A DNA stretch of 64,000 bases from Calonectria ilicicola (Eukaryota > Ascomycota > Sordariomycetes > Hypocreales > Nectriaceae). Location of the stretch: positions 1,860,001 through 1,924,000 of the forward strand of contig CP085831.1 of NCBI GenBank assembly GCA_020809705.1. The letters are read 5' to 3'. Below, one piece after another: positions 11,097-23,079 of the stretch. Made by a program: the position numbers and the translations under genes. Under the pieces are notes generated by a model that did not search any database, had not been told where the DNA came from, and saw nothing but the letters and a program-made list of their open reading frames with translations. How positions within the stretch are numbered: position 1 is the stretch's first letter; every line of letters starts with the position of its first letter.

Positions 11097-12733
11097 TGGC
11101 ATGTTGACACTTGCTATACAGAGAGCACGTCTTCAATATTGATAGATTATTGTGATACAGTGGTAAGAGACGGGTTTGCTGCCAAGCCTTGGGTATTGTC
11201 AACCGGTGTGTCTCTGAGTATCTACGAAATTTTAGTAACTTGGAATTAAATTGACAACAGTGAGGCTGCTATCTATGAGAGAATTTGAATAAATGCGTAT
11301 TTAAACACGATGGAGCTTTTGTAAACCACCCAGAGTCGTACAAACTCGCAGGCTGTGAAATCCTAAACGCTGGGTAGGTTCCAACCCGCTAGATAGGCAA
11401 ATTCCATCATTGATGATGTGCAATGCATGTCGAGCTAGGACATTGATCGAGCGACCTTGGTTCAAGTACTAATCTACGTCATATGCGGGGTAATTGACTA
11501 CAAGATAGCAGTCGCATGATGCCATGGTTTTTGGCAGAGGCACATTGGTGGATATCCACTCTGGACTGGGTTAATCACAGTCACTGCACCTCGGATCCCT
11601 TTGGACTCGGATGGATAAAAATAGCTTCAAGTATCAACCCAATAATCCGAGAGGACAGGAAACCTCTCTAAATTCACATCAGCTATGCCGTTTTCATCAT
11701 GTGTGCCGAACTCGGCAAATGTCTATTGGCAGTTGGCTCGACAGGTTTAGTCTGTCGCTCCATGTTATCCGCGCCAATGGCTCACAATTAAGAGCCTTGG
11801 AATCTAGCCACTTAAAGATTCAAGGAAATCCGAAGGAAGCCCCATTGGGTATCGTGATGGGGTCTGATGGAACAATGTGGCATGTGGGATCTGCACACAC
11901 ATGCCTGTATAGTTCGTCTCGGCACCGAGAAGCCGATTTTATACACACCGAGTGCCCCAATTTTACACAACGCAAGGTAATAAATAGTAAATGTCTATTT
12001 TATTGGTCTATTTATATTATTTCCAGCAATGTAAATTCAGAGCAGCAGAGATCGGTCGTCTGTTCGCAAATACTCTCGAATGCATCTTGTTGGGTAGATT
12101 CTTGTGGAAAAGACAACGACAAAACATCTGCAATATTTGGCTTGAAAACAAAATAGATCAAAAATATTGGGGGTTTTACTCTATATTGATTAAATGAACT
12201 ACTTGCCGTAATTTTCGGATTCGTGATGCTTGGATAAGCTATCCAGCTGTCGCAGACTTTAGGATCTTGCGGCATCTCGACAATTTTTTCGATTATTTTC
12301 ATTGTTTGTGGGATGTCCAGGACGGCAATCCCATGCCGATATGTAACATTGGAGACGAATTCGGAATGGCCAATCAGGTTGGTGGCCATATGACTGCCCG
12401 TGGTTGACTCGGACATAAGCCGGTCGCGATCCTGAAGGGGCACAGCTCGAACCTTCCATAGCGCCCTTCCACGTTGTCCCTGCTGCAGGGTGTGTGCCAG
12501 CTTGAGATGGTGTCAGGTTGCGCATTCTGCTTGGTACGCTTATGAGGACGACAGTTATCTGCATTGAACCACGTCAGCTATTTGAACATATCACGGTTGA
12601 AGTGCTAGATAAGTTGAGATCTCCACCCAGAGCTTGATAGCCTTGATAAAACAGAATATCTGGGATTTTCATCTCAGCTCTAATATCTGCATCAAGCAAT
12701 TGAAACCACACGAGTTGTGTGAAATCCAACAGC
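11097..12733. other. Intergenic region with one coding-like fragment
   Basis: Mostly featureless. On the minus strand, roughly 12,443-12,220, one frame reads like part of a real protein (LWKVRAVPLQDRDRLM, then ATNLIGHSEFVSNVTYRHG). It has no start, no continuation in frame and no family I can name. It may be a gene remnant or chance. Confidence 0.35.
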
Positions 12734-14383
12734 ATGGCGAAGGATTTATTTACATCCTTTCCCAAAATTTACAATGTTCACTTTGTGGCCATCATCGCCA
12801 CTTTTGGTGGCATGCTGTATGCAAAACCCCTTTCTGGCGCTATCATCTGGGGGAGCTGCTAAGAGAACCAATCTAGCTTCGGATTTGACATTTCTTCCAT
12901 TTCTGCCATTGTTGTGAGCTCGCAATACATCGACTACTTCCATAATCCAGCTGGTGCCCTTTAAGGAGCTATTGGCTCAGCTATGGCGGCGGGCTCCGTC
13001 GTTGGGTCTTCTCTAACGGGTATTCTATCTAACAAGCTTGGTCGCCGCGACTCCATCTTTTTCGCAACCTTCTTTTAGCTTATTGGAACTTCCATCCAAG
13101 TCTCCGCCAAGAATAGTGGTCAGCTTATCGTGGGCCGCGTATTCAACGGCTTCACGGTTGGTGTGACATCCTCACAGGTGCCCGTCTATCTGGCCGAGAT
13201 TGCCAAGGCCGAGAACCGTGGCTCCATCATCATTATTCAGCAGCTGGCCATGGAGTTCGGCATCTTGATCATGTACTTTCTAGGCTATGGCTGTTCCTTC
13301 ATTGACGGACCATCCTCATTCCGTGCAGCCTGGGCCCTGCAGTTCATTCCTGCCGTCTTACTCTTGCTAGGCCTTCCCTTTTTGCCCCGTTCCCCACGTT
13401 GGCTAGCCAAGACCGGTCATGAGAAAGAGGCAATTGAGACGTTAGCTCGTATTCAGGCCAATGGCAACACAGATGACCCACTAGTCATTGCTGAATGGGA
13501 AGAAATTGTCACCACCATGCAGGCCGAGCGCGAGGCTGCTCCAGGGTGGCGCAAATTCATTCTGAAAGGCATGTGGAAGAGAACTCTGGCTGGCTTCTCG
13601 GTGCAGGCTTGGCAACAGCTTGCTGGAGCAAACACAATTGTCTACTATTTGACCTACATCGCCGAGATGGCAGGTTTGACGGGCAATGTGGCCATGATCA
13701 CTTCTGGAATCCAGTATGCTATCTTCATCATCTTCACTGGTATTATCACGCCCTTCGTAGATAGATTTGGCCGACGGACTTTGCTTATCGTTGGAGCGCT
13801 GGGCATGGGTTTGTGTCACTTCGTTGTCGGCGGAACGATGGCCACACATTACATCTCTGTGCCTGGGGGAGTTGGTAACCCGCCCAATCACAACTTCATC
13901 TTCAAGGTCTCCTCAGGCTCCCTTGCTAATGCTGTCATTGTGTTTTCTTATCTACTGATTGTGGTATACTCTCTGACACTGGCGCCAGTGTGCTGGATCT
14001 ACGCTGCTGAGGTGTGGTCCTTGGGTACCAGGGCGACAGGTATGGGAATTGCCGCGTTGGGTAACTGGCTCTTCAATTTTGCGTTAAACATGTTTCTCCC
14101 GCCGCCTTTTATTAATATTCAGTGGCGCATCTTCATCGTCTTTGGGGTTTTGTGCATTGCCGCTTCGGTCTGGTTTTTCCTCTTGTTCCCTGAGACATGC
14201 GGCAAAACAATTGAGGAGATTGAATTGATGTTCAGCAAAGATGGCCCCCACCCGTGGCAGACCCGAAAGGGCGAGTCGCGACTCCAAAGCGAGGTGCAGG
14301 CCGTTATTGATCGCAAGGCTCAAGGAGATGATGGTCCAATGAGGGTTAGTGCTGAGAATCTTAAATTTACTAAAAAGGTCTAG
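12734..14383 (+). pseudogene. Sugar-porter MFS transporter, broken by two stops
   Basis: Start ATG 12734; exon 1 12734-12816, a 60-nt intron (GTATGC...CTAAG...CTAG) to 12876, exon 2 12877-14383. Translation gives a fungal hexose-transporter-type protein: VAIIATFGGMLFGFD in helix 1, GRR between helices 2 and 3 (KLGRRDS), PRSPRWLAK after helix 6, QAWQQLAGANTIVYY in helix 7, RFGRRTL, and PETCGKTIEEIE after helix 12. Without breaks it would be 529 codons. In-frame stops sit at 12962-12964 (AGAL*GAIGSA, where the family has Gln) and 13076-13078 (FFATFF*LIG, where the family has Trp). The changes CAA to TAA and TGG to TAG are both C-to-T in CpA context, the signature of RIP. A downstream ATG at 13130 leaves a 417-residue open frame lacking the first helices, unlikely to transport. 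The rest of the frame is well preserved, so inactivation looks recent. Confidence 0.85.
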
Positions 14384-15219
14384 TTAGATTGCAAATAGTG
14401 AGAAGGATCACTTGCGGGCTGTTGTCATGAAATCGTCAGATGGACGAAAGAGGTGATGCGGGCTGAATGAATTTTGCCGAGGGTAAATAAAATGAAGTTC
14501 AAAAAGAAAAAAGAAAAAAAAAAGACGAAAAAGACAACATCAGACGAGTGTCCGTGTGCCGGTACGAGGATGGGATAATTTTGATGGATTAGGCCTTGAA
14601 ATTCTGCATTGCGAGATCTGCAGTGGGGCCGTAAAGGGTTGATCCTTGCTGCCACGCGGTTGGACATGGCAGCTAGCCCTGGATACGGCATCTAGTTCAT
14701 CGTCCCGGAAGCTTCTAGTGGCAATGTGTCTAACCTGCGCACCGGGACTCAAGTCGGGAACGATGTTGATTAATTGCGACCTGACTGCTCCACAATCCCA
14801 GGGTATCGCACCATGGGATGATGTAAGATGGAGCGGGCTAACTGGGCTGCTTCTAGCGTACGTGTGCCCCATCTCTGCCCCATCTCTGCCCTGTCTTTGC
14901 GTAATCCATCCCGTATATCCCGGGCAGGACCCTGATTCAGCCGCATGGGGACCCCGGGCCTTGGCCGTCCAAGTGGATTCTGGGGCCTCAAGCAGGCGGC
15001 CGTCAGCGCGAGGCATAAACGTGGTTTTAAAAAAAAACAATAACACAGGGCTGGAGGGAGACAAGGGTTGAGGAAGACCCTTTTCACCCACATTTAAATC
15101 CATTGCTTCCCCATGATATCTATCCATCCTGTTGGAATTGTGCCGCGCCTCTCCACCAAGTTCCCCTCGTCAGTCATTCTTTTACACTCAACGAGCAGCC
15201 ACCAAACCCACTTTAGAGC
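14384..15219. other. Intergenic region
   Basis: Contains an A-rich run (about 14,497-14,540) and a short tandem repeat of CATCTCTGCC (about 14,868-14,892). No gene recognised. The right end is the promoter of the small membrane protein. Confidence 0.5.
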
Positions 15220-15700
15220 ATGGTTCGCATCAGCAAGCAGGACAAGAACTATCAGGCCCTGATTGTTCAGTCAGAGTCTACCAAAGCCACTGATACCCGT
15301 AAGATATCCTCACTGCAATTTTTGTCTGGATTATCCATCTAACTTGTGTTCAATAGAAGAAGTGTGCTCTCCACCAACCACCCCCACCACGCCGACGCAT
15401 CTAGTCAGCGCAGCAAAGGAAACCGCATCAACTCTCCCCCCGCCAACGCCACAGCCAGTCTTTACAACAGCGAGCATCGTCACCCTCATCGCGACCGTAA
15501 TCCTACAGATCACATGGATCGCCATTCTCATCGCGGTGCTGTGTAGGTGGCATGGCTGGAGCAAAGCATCGACGCGGGATCAGATCTTGATCATTTTCGG
15601 GCCGATCACCATCACACTTTGCGCCGTCTCCGAACTGTTCTCTTACTTGACATGGCGCACAAAACGGAAGGGCTCTCAGCCTAGCCATTCAATGGCGTGA
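15220..15700 (+). CDS. Small two-helix membrane protein, unknown function
   Basis: Two exons, 15220-15298 and 15357-15700, with a 58-nt intron (GTAAGA donor, CTAAC branch point, AATAG acceptor). The product is 140 residues. An N-terminal polar segment (about 1-60) is rich in Thr/Pro (PPTTPTTPTH, LPPPTPQP). It is followed by two hydrophobic segments: VTLIATVILQITWIAILIAV, and after a short loop (CRWHGWSKASTRDQ) ILIIFGPITITLCAVSELFS. The tail is short and basic (RTKRKGS). This predicts a hairpin-like two-pass membrane protein. I do not recognise a family. The splice structure and intact frame support it being a real gene. Confidence 0.6.
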
Positions 15701-18490
15701 ATTTGAAACACGGGGTCCGGTATCGATTTTCATGCAGGGGTTTTGATTTGGGAGTACTGGGGAAAATTATTTTTATACCACACGCACGACTAGACGGCAT
15801 TCTCTCTCTTTTTTTTTTTTTACTACTACTACCACCACTAGAATTATCGCTATGGGCTGTTCTCGCCTTTTTTCCTATGTACCTGATAGATTTGCGCCTG
15901 GAGCGTATAGATATAGATATACCTAATTTATATTTGTCTCCTCTCTACAATTTACTGTCCTGTGGTTGCAATCGAGATCATGTGGGGGGGTGGTGGTGTA
16001 AATCTGGGGAACATGTCACGCCACGGACGGATGGAGTTTCAAGTAGAACCGGCAAAATTATTTTTGGCTCGCTTGCTTGATCTTCAATTTACCAAACGTG
16101 TTACAGCCATATTCTATGGTGGTGCGATTTTTTGTAAGCACTTCAGGCATGACCCATAGAAATAATTCCGTGTATCAGTTGGAAAACATGCAGAGATCCA
16201 ACGGGTGTGCAAGTACAGCCTCGGGAAAAATAACAACGCGTTGCTTTGGGGAACTAGTCTAGATCACGATTGTGGAGCACCAACGCAGGTTTCAGCTTCT
16301 CTAGTTCGCCCAGGGAAAAGAAAAGAAAATGGGAAAAAAGAAAAGAAAAGATAGCAAAAAAATGCATTATCAGCGACAATCACTTGAGGGGAAGGCTGGA
16401 GAAGCTGCAGCAACGAAAAAAAAAAAAAAAAAAAAGATCAGAGCAAAGACCAAGGCGGGATTTTCCCAGAAGTCACGGTGTTTGTTCGGATTGATGCCAT
16501 GATGCTAAAGATTGGAGAGGTCCGTGAGCTCCCGATGATTTCTCTTTTCGCCTTCCGCAATCGTTTTCGGATTTCCCGGGAGCCGAATTTGAAGTGGTGG
16601 GCTCCGGACCGTGTCCAAAAACCCATGGGATCCGTGGAGTCTATGATGGCATCTTTCAAGCGCATTGGGCGCGCGAGTGCGCTCGTCACAATTCACCATG
16701 CGTGACGACTCGGACTCAGCGACCGCGATCGACAGTATGGGCATTGAGGGATTGTCATGACCTGGTGCTCGAGCCTCATGTCTGCTTTTTCTTGGCTGCG
16801 ATGGCGGGGTATCTTGGGGCCCTTGACTGCTCACTGGTGCAGATGCCAAGCCAAGGATACGGATGAACATCTCTCAGGCTGAAGACCAGGAAGCAGCAGT
16901 GAGGCGAGGACGGTGATTCCGAGCCACTAGCGCGGGAAGTTCCACCTTCAGCCCGCCAGAGCTTGGTGCTAAGAGGTGAAGGGCCAATTAGATGAGGGCG
17001 GTTGAGCTGGCACCAGCTCCACAGATCAGCTATTTGCCCTGTTTGCTCTCAGCATGAATCGTCAAATATGACAGAATTCTCCAGCTCCACCAGGCTGTTG
17101 GCCAGAGCGCGTCGACGGACGCGACAATGCTCTCGTCAGGCCACTGCAGCACGGGCGCGGGAACGAATGCCCAGTTTGCAATGGCATACAGAAAATCACC
17201 AAGGGAGCCCCGGCTCGTCGACCCGAACCACAACACGTCCATAACGGTGGCTGCTATGCTACAAAAAGTCTAAAGTTTACAATACAGTGGTCGATAACCT
17301 GCCTCTCTCTGGGGTTGGACGGGGATGTCGGACCCGGGGCTATTTCCCGATCATCATTAGTAGTTACCTTATAAATTAGTACAGTCGGTGCACCAAACGC
17401 CAAGCTGGCAACATGCCAGGGGTTCTAGCTTTGTTTCATCGCATTGGCCGGCTTGCGGGGCGAGTATCGGCCAAGAAGAAGGGTCCTCGAGCACTAACGG
17501 GAGCTACTCACACTCTGTCTTGCCCTGTCGACATTGAAGACGGTTTTTGGCCGGCATTAGCCCGCGCTTCGTGCCGTTTCTTAATTTGGGAAGGTTTTGC
17601 TACGCCGATAGGCCATGTATAGCATGAAGGATTGCCGCCGGGCTGCCCAAACCTTCGAAATAGATCTGGGTGCTTGGGCATGCCAAATCGGGCGCAATGA
17701 GTCACATGTGACTCACAGAATTGGACATACAAGGCGAGATGTGGACCAATACGTGAGGTTAATCACAAAAGTCTGAGTCTTGGTATTTCTTGGCAGCTAG
17801 AATCGTTCAATTCACACGTGCGCGAGGCTGTTAGTTCGTTGACCATATCCCCGCCAGCAAAAGCGATGTATCATCATTACTCTTGTGCCAATCAATGCCT
17901 ATGCCAATACCCGTTTTATTTCGGAACCTCCTCTTGAAATGTTCCTCTCGTAAGATCCCGACCTAGGCAAAGCCATCCCGGCTCTCACAGGTTTGCCCAT
18001 ACTGAGATCACCCATTTTTCATCATGCTTGACAACTTTGATCCATCCATATATTCCGCTCCCATGGGTATATCAACAAACTTTAAATCACGAGGCACCGT
18101 TAATCCAAGCCCTAACATCTCTGATCCTTGAACTGAGTGGGCGAAAGTTATCCCCAAGAACCCCCCACCAATAAAATTGTACAATAGAGCAAGCAAGCGG
18201 CGATCCATAGCAATCCAATAGAGCGGGCGTGGAGAAGGTCAGTGGTCTTAGTTTAGCTTTTCCACCGGTAGTGTTTTCATATCAAGAGAGGCAAATGAGC
18301 ATGAGTAGTTGGCTTATATTGGATGAATTATGTATGATATTGCCTCCAAATATGCCGTGCAACTTCTAGTGTTTGTAAATTCATCACTTATTACTTGTTT
18401 ACAAGGGCTTTCGTGTGCGCCTTATGTACCGAATGCCTTTCCACGATGCCTTGTATTGGTTTTGATGCTCAATGATTGGTCTGCATCTCC
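15701..18490. other. Long intergenic region, no gene seen
   Basis: 2.8 kb. Contains a T run (about 15,811-15,822), an A/G-rich stretch (about 16,311-16,440) and a 20-base A run (16,416-16,435). Short open frames overlap on both strands without protein character. Confidence 0.55.
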
Positions 18491-19805
18491 TTAACTTTCA
18501 CTAACCAATAGCCCTGCTAATTCTGGGAAGACTTCAACAGCCCGTCCTGAGAGAGATTCTAGGTACGATCGCCAGACCCTTTTGCATCCGTCACATATTT
18601 CTACCCCTCCAAAGCAATGTTTGGTCTCCGCACCGTAGGACTCACGATACCGACAGGTTTTGCAAAATTCGTCCTCGCTCTTTGTTAGATATCCCACAAG
18701 CTCAGGATACATAAGCTCTTCATGACGTGCGAGCAGGTTTTGATAGCGCTGCAAGTCCTCTTCCTTCTCATTTCTTGCGTCGACTCTGTTCCAGAGCTTA
18801 TAATTTTGGCGTGTTTGATTAATGACGTGATCTGTCTCCGGTTTGCCGATTGTAAGGTTCTCGTCGACAAACCGATATCGTCGCATCATCATGTGAATAG
18901 GACCACCAAAAAAACGGAGAAAATTTATAACGCTTTGAAGCTCTGGTCTCTGCGCCCAGGCAACATCCAATGCCCATAATATCTCTCGGGCCTGGTGAAA
19001 TGCCTGCACACGCAGCTCGGATGGCATGTAGGCGAAAGTGTTGTGTATCTCACCTTCAGAGCGATGTTTGTAGAAAGCAATGGAGTCGTACATTGTGTCA
19101 CCAATTTCGGTCAAGATCTCCCACTGAGCTTCCGAAAACCAAACACTGTTAACGTCATTACATGTCAATGCAGCTGCAATAGTAAAGCGAGCGAGAGCGT
19201 CGTCATCGCGCATGCGGAACCACCGACGGGGCGACTGGGCAAGTGCGTTTACATATCGTCGAAAGAACTCCCCATCGCGCCGCTTGCTCGACTTGTCGGC
19301 AGTGGTAAGGAGGAACGCGCGAAACTCGCGGCACATGGCTTCGCTATTATGTTCACAAGTGTAAGTAGAGAAAACGTTTTGTTGCTGGGTAGTACCAAGC
19401 GGGGATGACTGACTGTCCAGGCGTTCCCCCGAAAAGGGTATCCAAAATTTCATTTAAATCGTAGCCCAAGACTTTTTCGTCCGTCGAAACGTCAAGTAGT
19501 GAGCCTCGAAACTCTGCAATAGTACCGATGATAACAATGCGCATGTAAGCAACATAGCGTGGCCAATTGGTATAGTGAGGAATAACACTTCGAGTATATT
19601 CCCATGCACAAACAAAAGTTTCTTCTTTTATTCTCCATGGGAGATCAACGTCTTGCATGTCTTGTGCAATATCTGGTGGGTAGTACCACCGATCATGTGC
19701 CGGAGGTACCACATTTTCCACAGATTTGCTCCGTTGAATGGATCCTTCCTTTGTAGGAGTGGTTCCTGCCCAGTCAAAAAGATTGAGGATGGATTGCAGT
19801 AACAT
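18491..19805 (-). CDS. ABA3-like sesquiterpene synthase (alpha-ionylideneethane synthase type)
   Basis: Two exons on the minus strand, 19805-19414 and 19343-18491, joined by a 70-nt intron (GTCAGT donor, AATAG acceptor). The product is 414 residues. I start at the ATG at 19805, since homologous-looking sequence begins shortly after it; an in-frame ATG at 20156 would add 117 residues unlike the family. The protein resembles fungal BcABA3-type enzymes as I remember them: WYYPPDI, CAWEYTRSVIPHYTNW, FLLTTADK, RYVNALAQSPRRWFRMRD, GDTMYDSIAFYKHRSEGE, GGPIHMMMRRYRFV. These enzymes turn farnesyl diphosphate into the abscisic-acid precursor alpha-ionylideneethane and lack the classic DDxxD motif, as does this one. 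Two CxxC pairs (Cys358/361, Cys381/384) near the C-terminus could hold zinc. It is divergent to a P450 at 21001, consistent with a small terpenoid cluster. Confidence 0.8.
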
Positions 19806-21000
19806 TCTGGGCAAAGCTTTTCGTGATTGTGAAAATAGCCAAGGCTTGCTTGAGACCTCAAAGTAATACAATGCAGCAAAGCAAATAAAAAATGAGTGGT
19901 GTCTACTTGAGGAAATATATTTTAAAAAAACTTGAGATAGGCTTATGACGGCCTTCTCATCATGATAGATCCAAATTCCGACTAGATACCGTACGTCATC
20001 CGATTGTCGCTCTTGATTGTCAAGTGGATACCTTAGAGAAGGTAGCACGCCACGTAGCCAGTGGTGATACTTTACAAACTCGGTTATTTCATAAAAATGA
20101 CGCTTCTTTGCGGTATTTTTTGCAGATTGCTCCTTGGTTCGATGAGTGGCTGGCATGCTGATGACGGGTTACCCAATTTTATGCAGGCCGTCCCGTCTCT
20201 CTACCGTGCGACTACCTCGGCGAGTATTAGAGAGTAGAAACGTGATCAATTCTAATGCAACGCTAGGTAAGCCCAAATCTTTAGTACATGCATAAGACAG
20301 ATCTGATCCCATGATCAACAGAATCCAGATCGATCGGTCAGTCTAGACCACAGTGGCTGAAGTGGGTAAAGAAGTAGCCCTTGATTTGTAACGAATTGAA
20401 AACTCGCCACTCAAGTCAGTCGCACTCTTAGCAAATTGGATCAATTGAAATGGGCCCTTTAAACTGCAATGACCAAAAATACAGGGAACATCGCATGGTA
20501 GTGTCTCGCGCCTCACTCGCTCTAAAGACTGCAGAATGTAGCGAAGTCAGGCCTAGATCTCGGTGCATATCGGAAATGCAAGTTAAAGCCCTTGGTTAGG
20601 GCAAATCAACAATCAGATTCTCTCTTGTTGTTCATATCAGACAATAGTCAACCGGATCGCCCCTGAAGAGGCTGCCAGCAAACTGTACCAGCTCCGAATT
20701 ATGAGAGTCGAAGGTGATACAGACATCATACGTATCGCCTTTTATCTTGCATCTATCTTTGATTGGCAGCGACGCCGAATCAGAACCTGCATATTCAGGT
20801 CGCAATGCATTTCAGCTCAAGCCATTTTCCATACCTTGTGGGGCTGTGCCTCCGCATGTACTTAGGTGCAGAGCACTAAGTCAGCAAACCAACCACCACT
20901 TGAACCAGTGATACACGGGATATTACCCCTCATTGAGATGTTTTGCTCCCTCTGCATTATCCCGTAAAATTTCTTCTTAGGTCGTCTTTCATATTCAAAA
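19806..21000. promoter_or_regulatory. Shared divergent promoter region
   Basis: 1.2 kb separates the ABA3-like gene (minus) from the second P450 (plus), an arrangement that often gives co-regulation in fungal metabolite clusters. On the minus strand AAAATATATTT (19,913-19,923) lies about 110 bp before the synthase ATG and may be its TATA element. I see no convincing repeated operator. Confidence 0.4.
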
Positions 21001-22746
21001 ATGCTGTTCTCAACGCCAGAGATGGATCTAACCCGCCTATGTCTCCTCGCCGTAGTGGGTTATACCATATGGTATAGCTACAGTGCAGCGAGGGCTTGGT
21101 ATCGCCTGCGTCACATCCCGGCTCCTTCTATCCTGGCTACATTCTCCTACCTCTGGATCGCTAGGCTGACCTATAGCGGAAAGCAATACTGGGTTCATCG
21201 CGATATACACAAAAAGTACGGTCCGTTGGTACGGACTGGCCCAAACGAAGTTTTCACTGATGATCCCGAAATTATCAAGAGGATATCATCTACCAGTAGC
21301 ACTTACCACAGGGCGACATGGTATTTGACTGGGCGCTTCAATCCTTACCATGACAATCTACTTACTATACTCGAGCCCAAGGCTCACAAGAAGGCAAAAG
21401 CAAGGTCCATGCCGGCCTACAATGGGAGAGACACTCCAGGAGTTGAGATTGGCGTCAATGAACAGGTGGAAAAGTTGATTCATGTTCTCCATGAGAGATA
21501 CTTAGGTGTAGCCCCCGGCCAGAGTCCGCCTTTGCTCGATTTGGGACTCATTTCATGTTATTTTACCATGGACGTAATAACTCGCCTTGCGTTCGGGAAA
21601 GAAACGGGAGACCTCGAGGATGAGGAAGATCACTACGACTTTCTTGGTTCGGTGCGGCGTCTGTGGCCCCAGTTGTCGACATTGGCCGATGTGCCGTGGA
21701 TTCGGAAGCTCGTATTTTCGACTCCTGTGTTAAAATTAGCGGGCCCAAAAACAACCGACAAGACCGGCTTTGGCGCCTTGATGGGGTGTGTGAATTTTCT
21801 TCCTTGGCAGTCACTTCCTATGAGGTTGACAAATAATAGTGTCGCAGAGCGGTACGTAAATGAGAGGTTTGACTCGGGTGAGAAACAAGATGGGGACATG
21901 CTAGTAAGTTATTCGGTGGTGGAGCCAAGCCCGAATTTCATGACTGATCTATTTGGACAATGTCAGGCCTCATTGATCAAGCACGGCTTCAACCGCACAG
22001 AATGTCAAGTCGAAGGCTTACTGATGCTTCTGGGTGGAACAGAGAGCACGGCCTGCGCGATTCGAGCGGCCTTGGTCCATCTTATAACAACACCCTTGGT
22101 TTATTTCAAGCTCAAACAGGAGATATCAGACGCTGTCGAGAAGAATACGGTATCTTACCCCATCTCCTTTGAAGAAGCTAAACAACTTCCATACCTTCAA
22201 GTAAGTCAACGATTCCATGTCCTAATTTGATTAAGCAATCGTTGACAAGTATGCTAGGCTGTTATTTACGAGGGGATCTGCATGCGTCCCCCTTTGCTGG
22301 GAACCTTTCCCAAAGTGGTTCCACCAGCTGGTGATACCTTTCACGGGACTTTCATCCCAGGAGGCACTTCCATATGCATGAACCTCTCGTCGCTCTTACA
22401 CTCCAAATCGCTATTTGGTGCAGATGCTGATATGTTCAGACCAGAGCGATTCACTGACGTCGATCCCGTGGCTCGCCGTGAGATGGAACGCAATGTGGAA
22501 TTGGCCTTTGGCTATGGACAATGGATGTGTGCCGGAAAGACGATAGCGTTTATGGAACTCAATAAATTTATTTTCGAGGCAAGTACAAACTAACACAGCA
22601 TGACTCAAATAATTTTGCTAACTCAAATATTACAGCTCTTACGGGCATTTGATGTTCAGCTGGTCAACCCGTGGAAGCCTTGCGACGTGCAAAGCTACGG
22701 TGTCTTTCTCGAGTCAAATCTCATGGTCCGCATTTCCAAGCCCTAG
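21001..22746 (+). CDS. Cytochrome P450, K-helix arginine replaced by Cys
   Basis: Exons 21001-21903, 21967-22200, 22258-22578 and 22636-22746, 522 residues. A 39-nt segment, 21786-21824, may be a further small intron, since its 13 residues interrupt family-like sequence. The start could also be the ATG at 21022. The 63-nt intron at 21904-21966 has no stop, so it reads through if retained. The last intron (22579-22635) has a GC donor (GCAAGT). Protein: N-terminal hydrophobic helix; RHIPAPS hinge; I-helix LLGGTESTA; PERF; heme loop FGYGQWMCAG with Cys470. The architecture resembles the pisatin-demethylase-like group. The K-helix reads EGICMRPP: the position of the invariant ExxR arginine is Cys (codon TGC at 22279-22281, one C-to-T step from CGC). 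This probably destroys heme-pocket folding, so the gene may be inactive although open. It is divergent to the ABA3-like synthase. Confidence 0.8.
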
Positions 22747-23079
22747 AATGTAATTTTCTCAACAAGTTCAACGATGAAGCTAGAATGGTCTCATTTTGAG
22801 ATGCAAATTGGAGAGACTCATGGATTCTCTTTCTTTCGTTTTCAATAACTCAATTTAATGTATTCTGCAGTGATATTCAAGTTCAAACGCGTTTAGATTC
22901 ATCCATTCGTTCATTCGTAAGCGTCATCTAGCCTGCGCCATACCAACCAGGGCGATGCCTGGTTGCAAACTAAACCATCCACTTCTTATTGCCCCGAAAC
23001 TGCCTGGTGTTTCTTCTTTTCTGAAGATGAAAGAATTTCAAGTCAAGCGAAAAAGGGTATCCAAAAAGAAATCCGAGAC
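22747..23079. other. Short intergenic region between convergent genes
   Basis: 333 bp of 3' flank shared by the P450 and the BTB gene. Nothing else seen. Confidence 0.5.

Noticed and set aside
14540..15127. 195-codon minus-strand open frame
   Set aside because: Overlaps other frames on both strands, low complexity, no recognisable domain and no splice support.
19806..20156. 117-residue N-terminal extension of the ABA3-like protein
   Set aside because: The extension is unlike the family and spans the likely TATA element; the ATG at 19805 gives a normal-sized enzyme.
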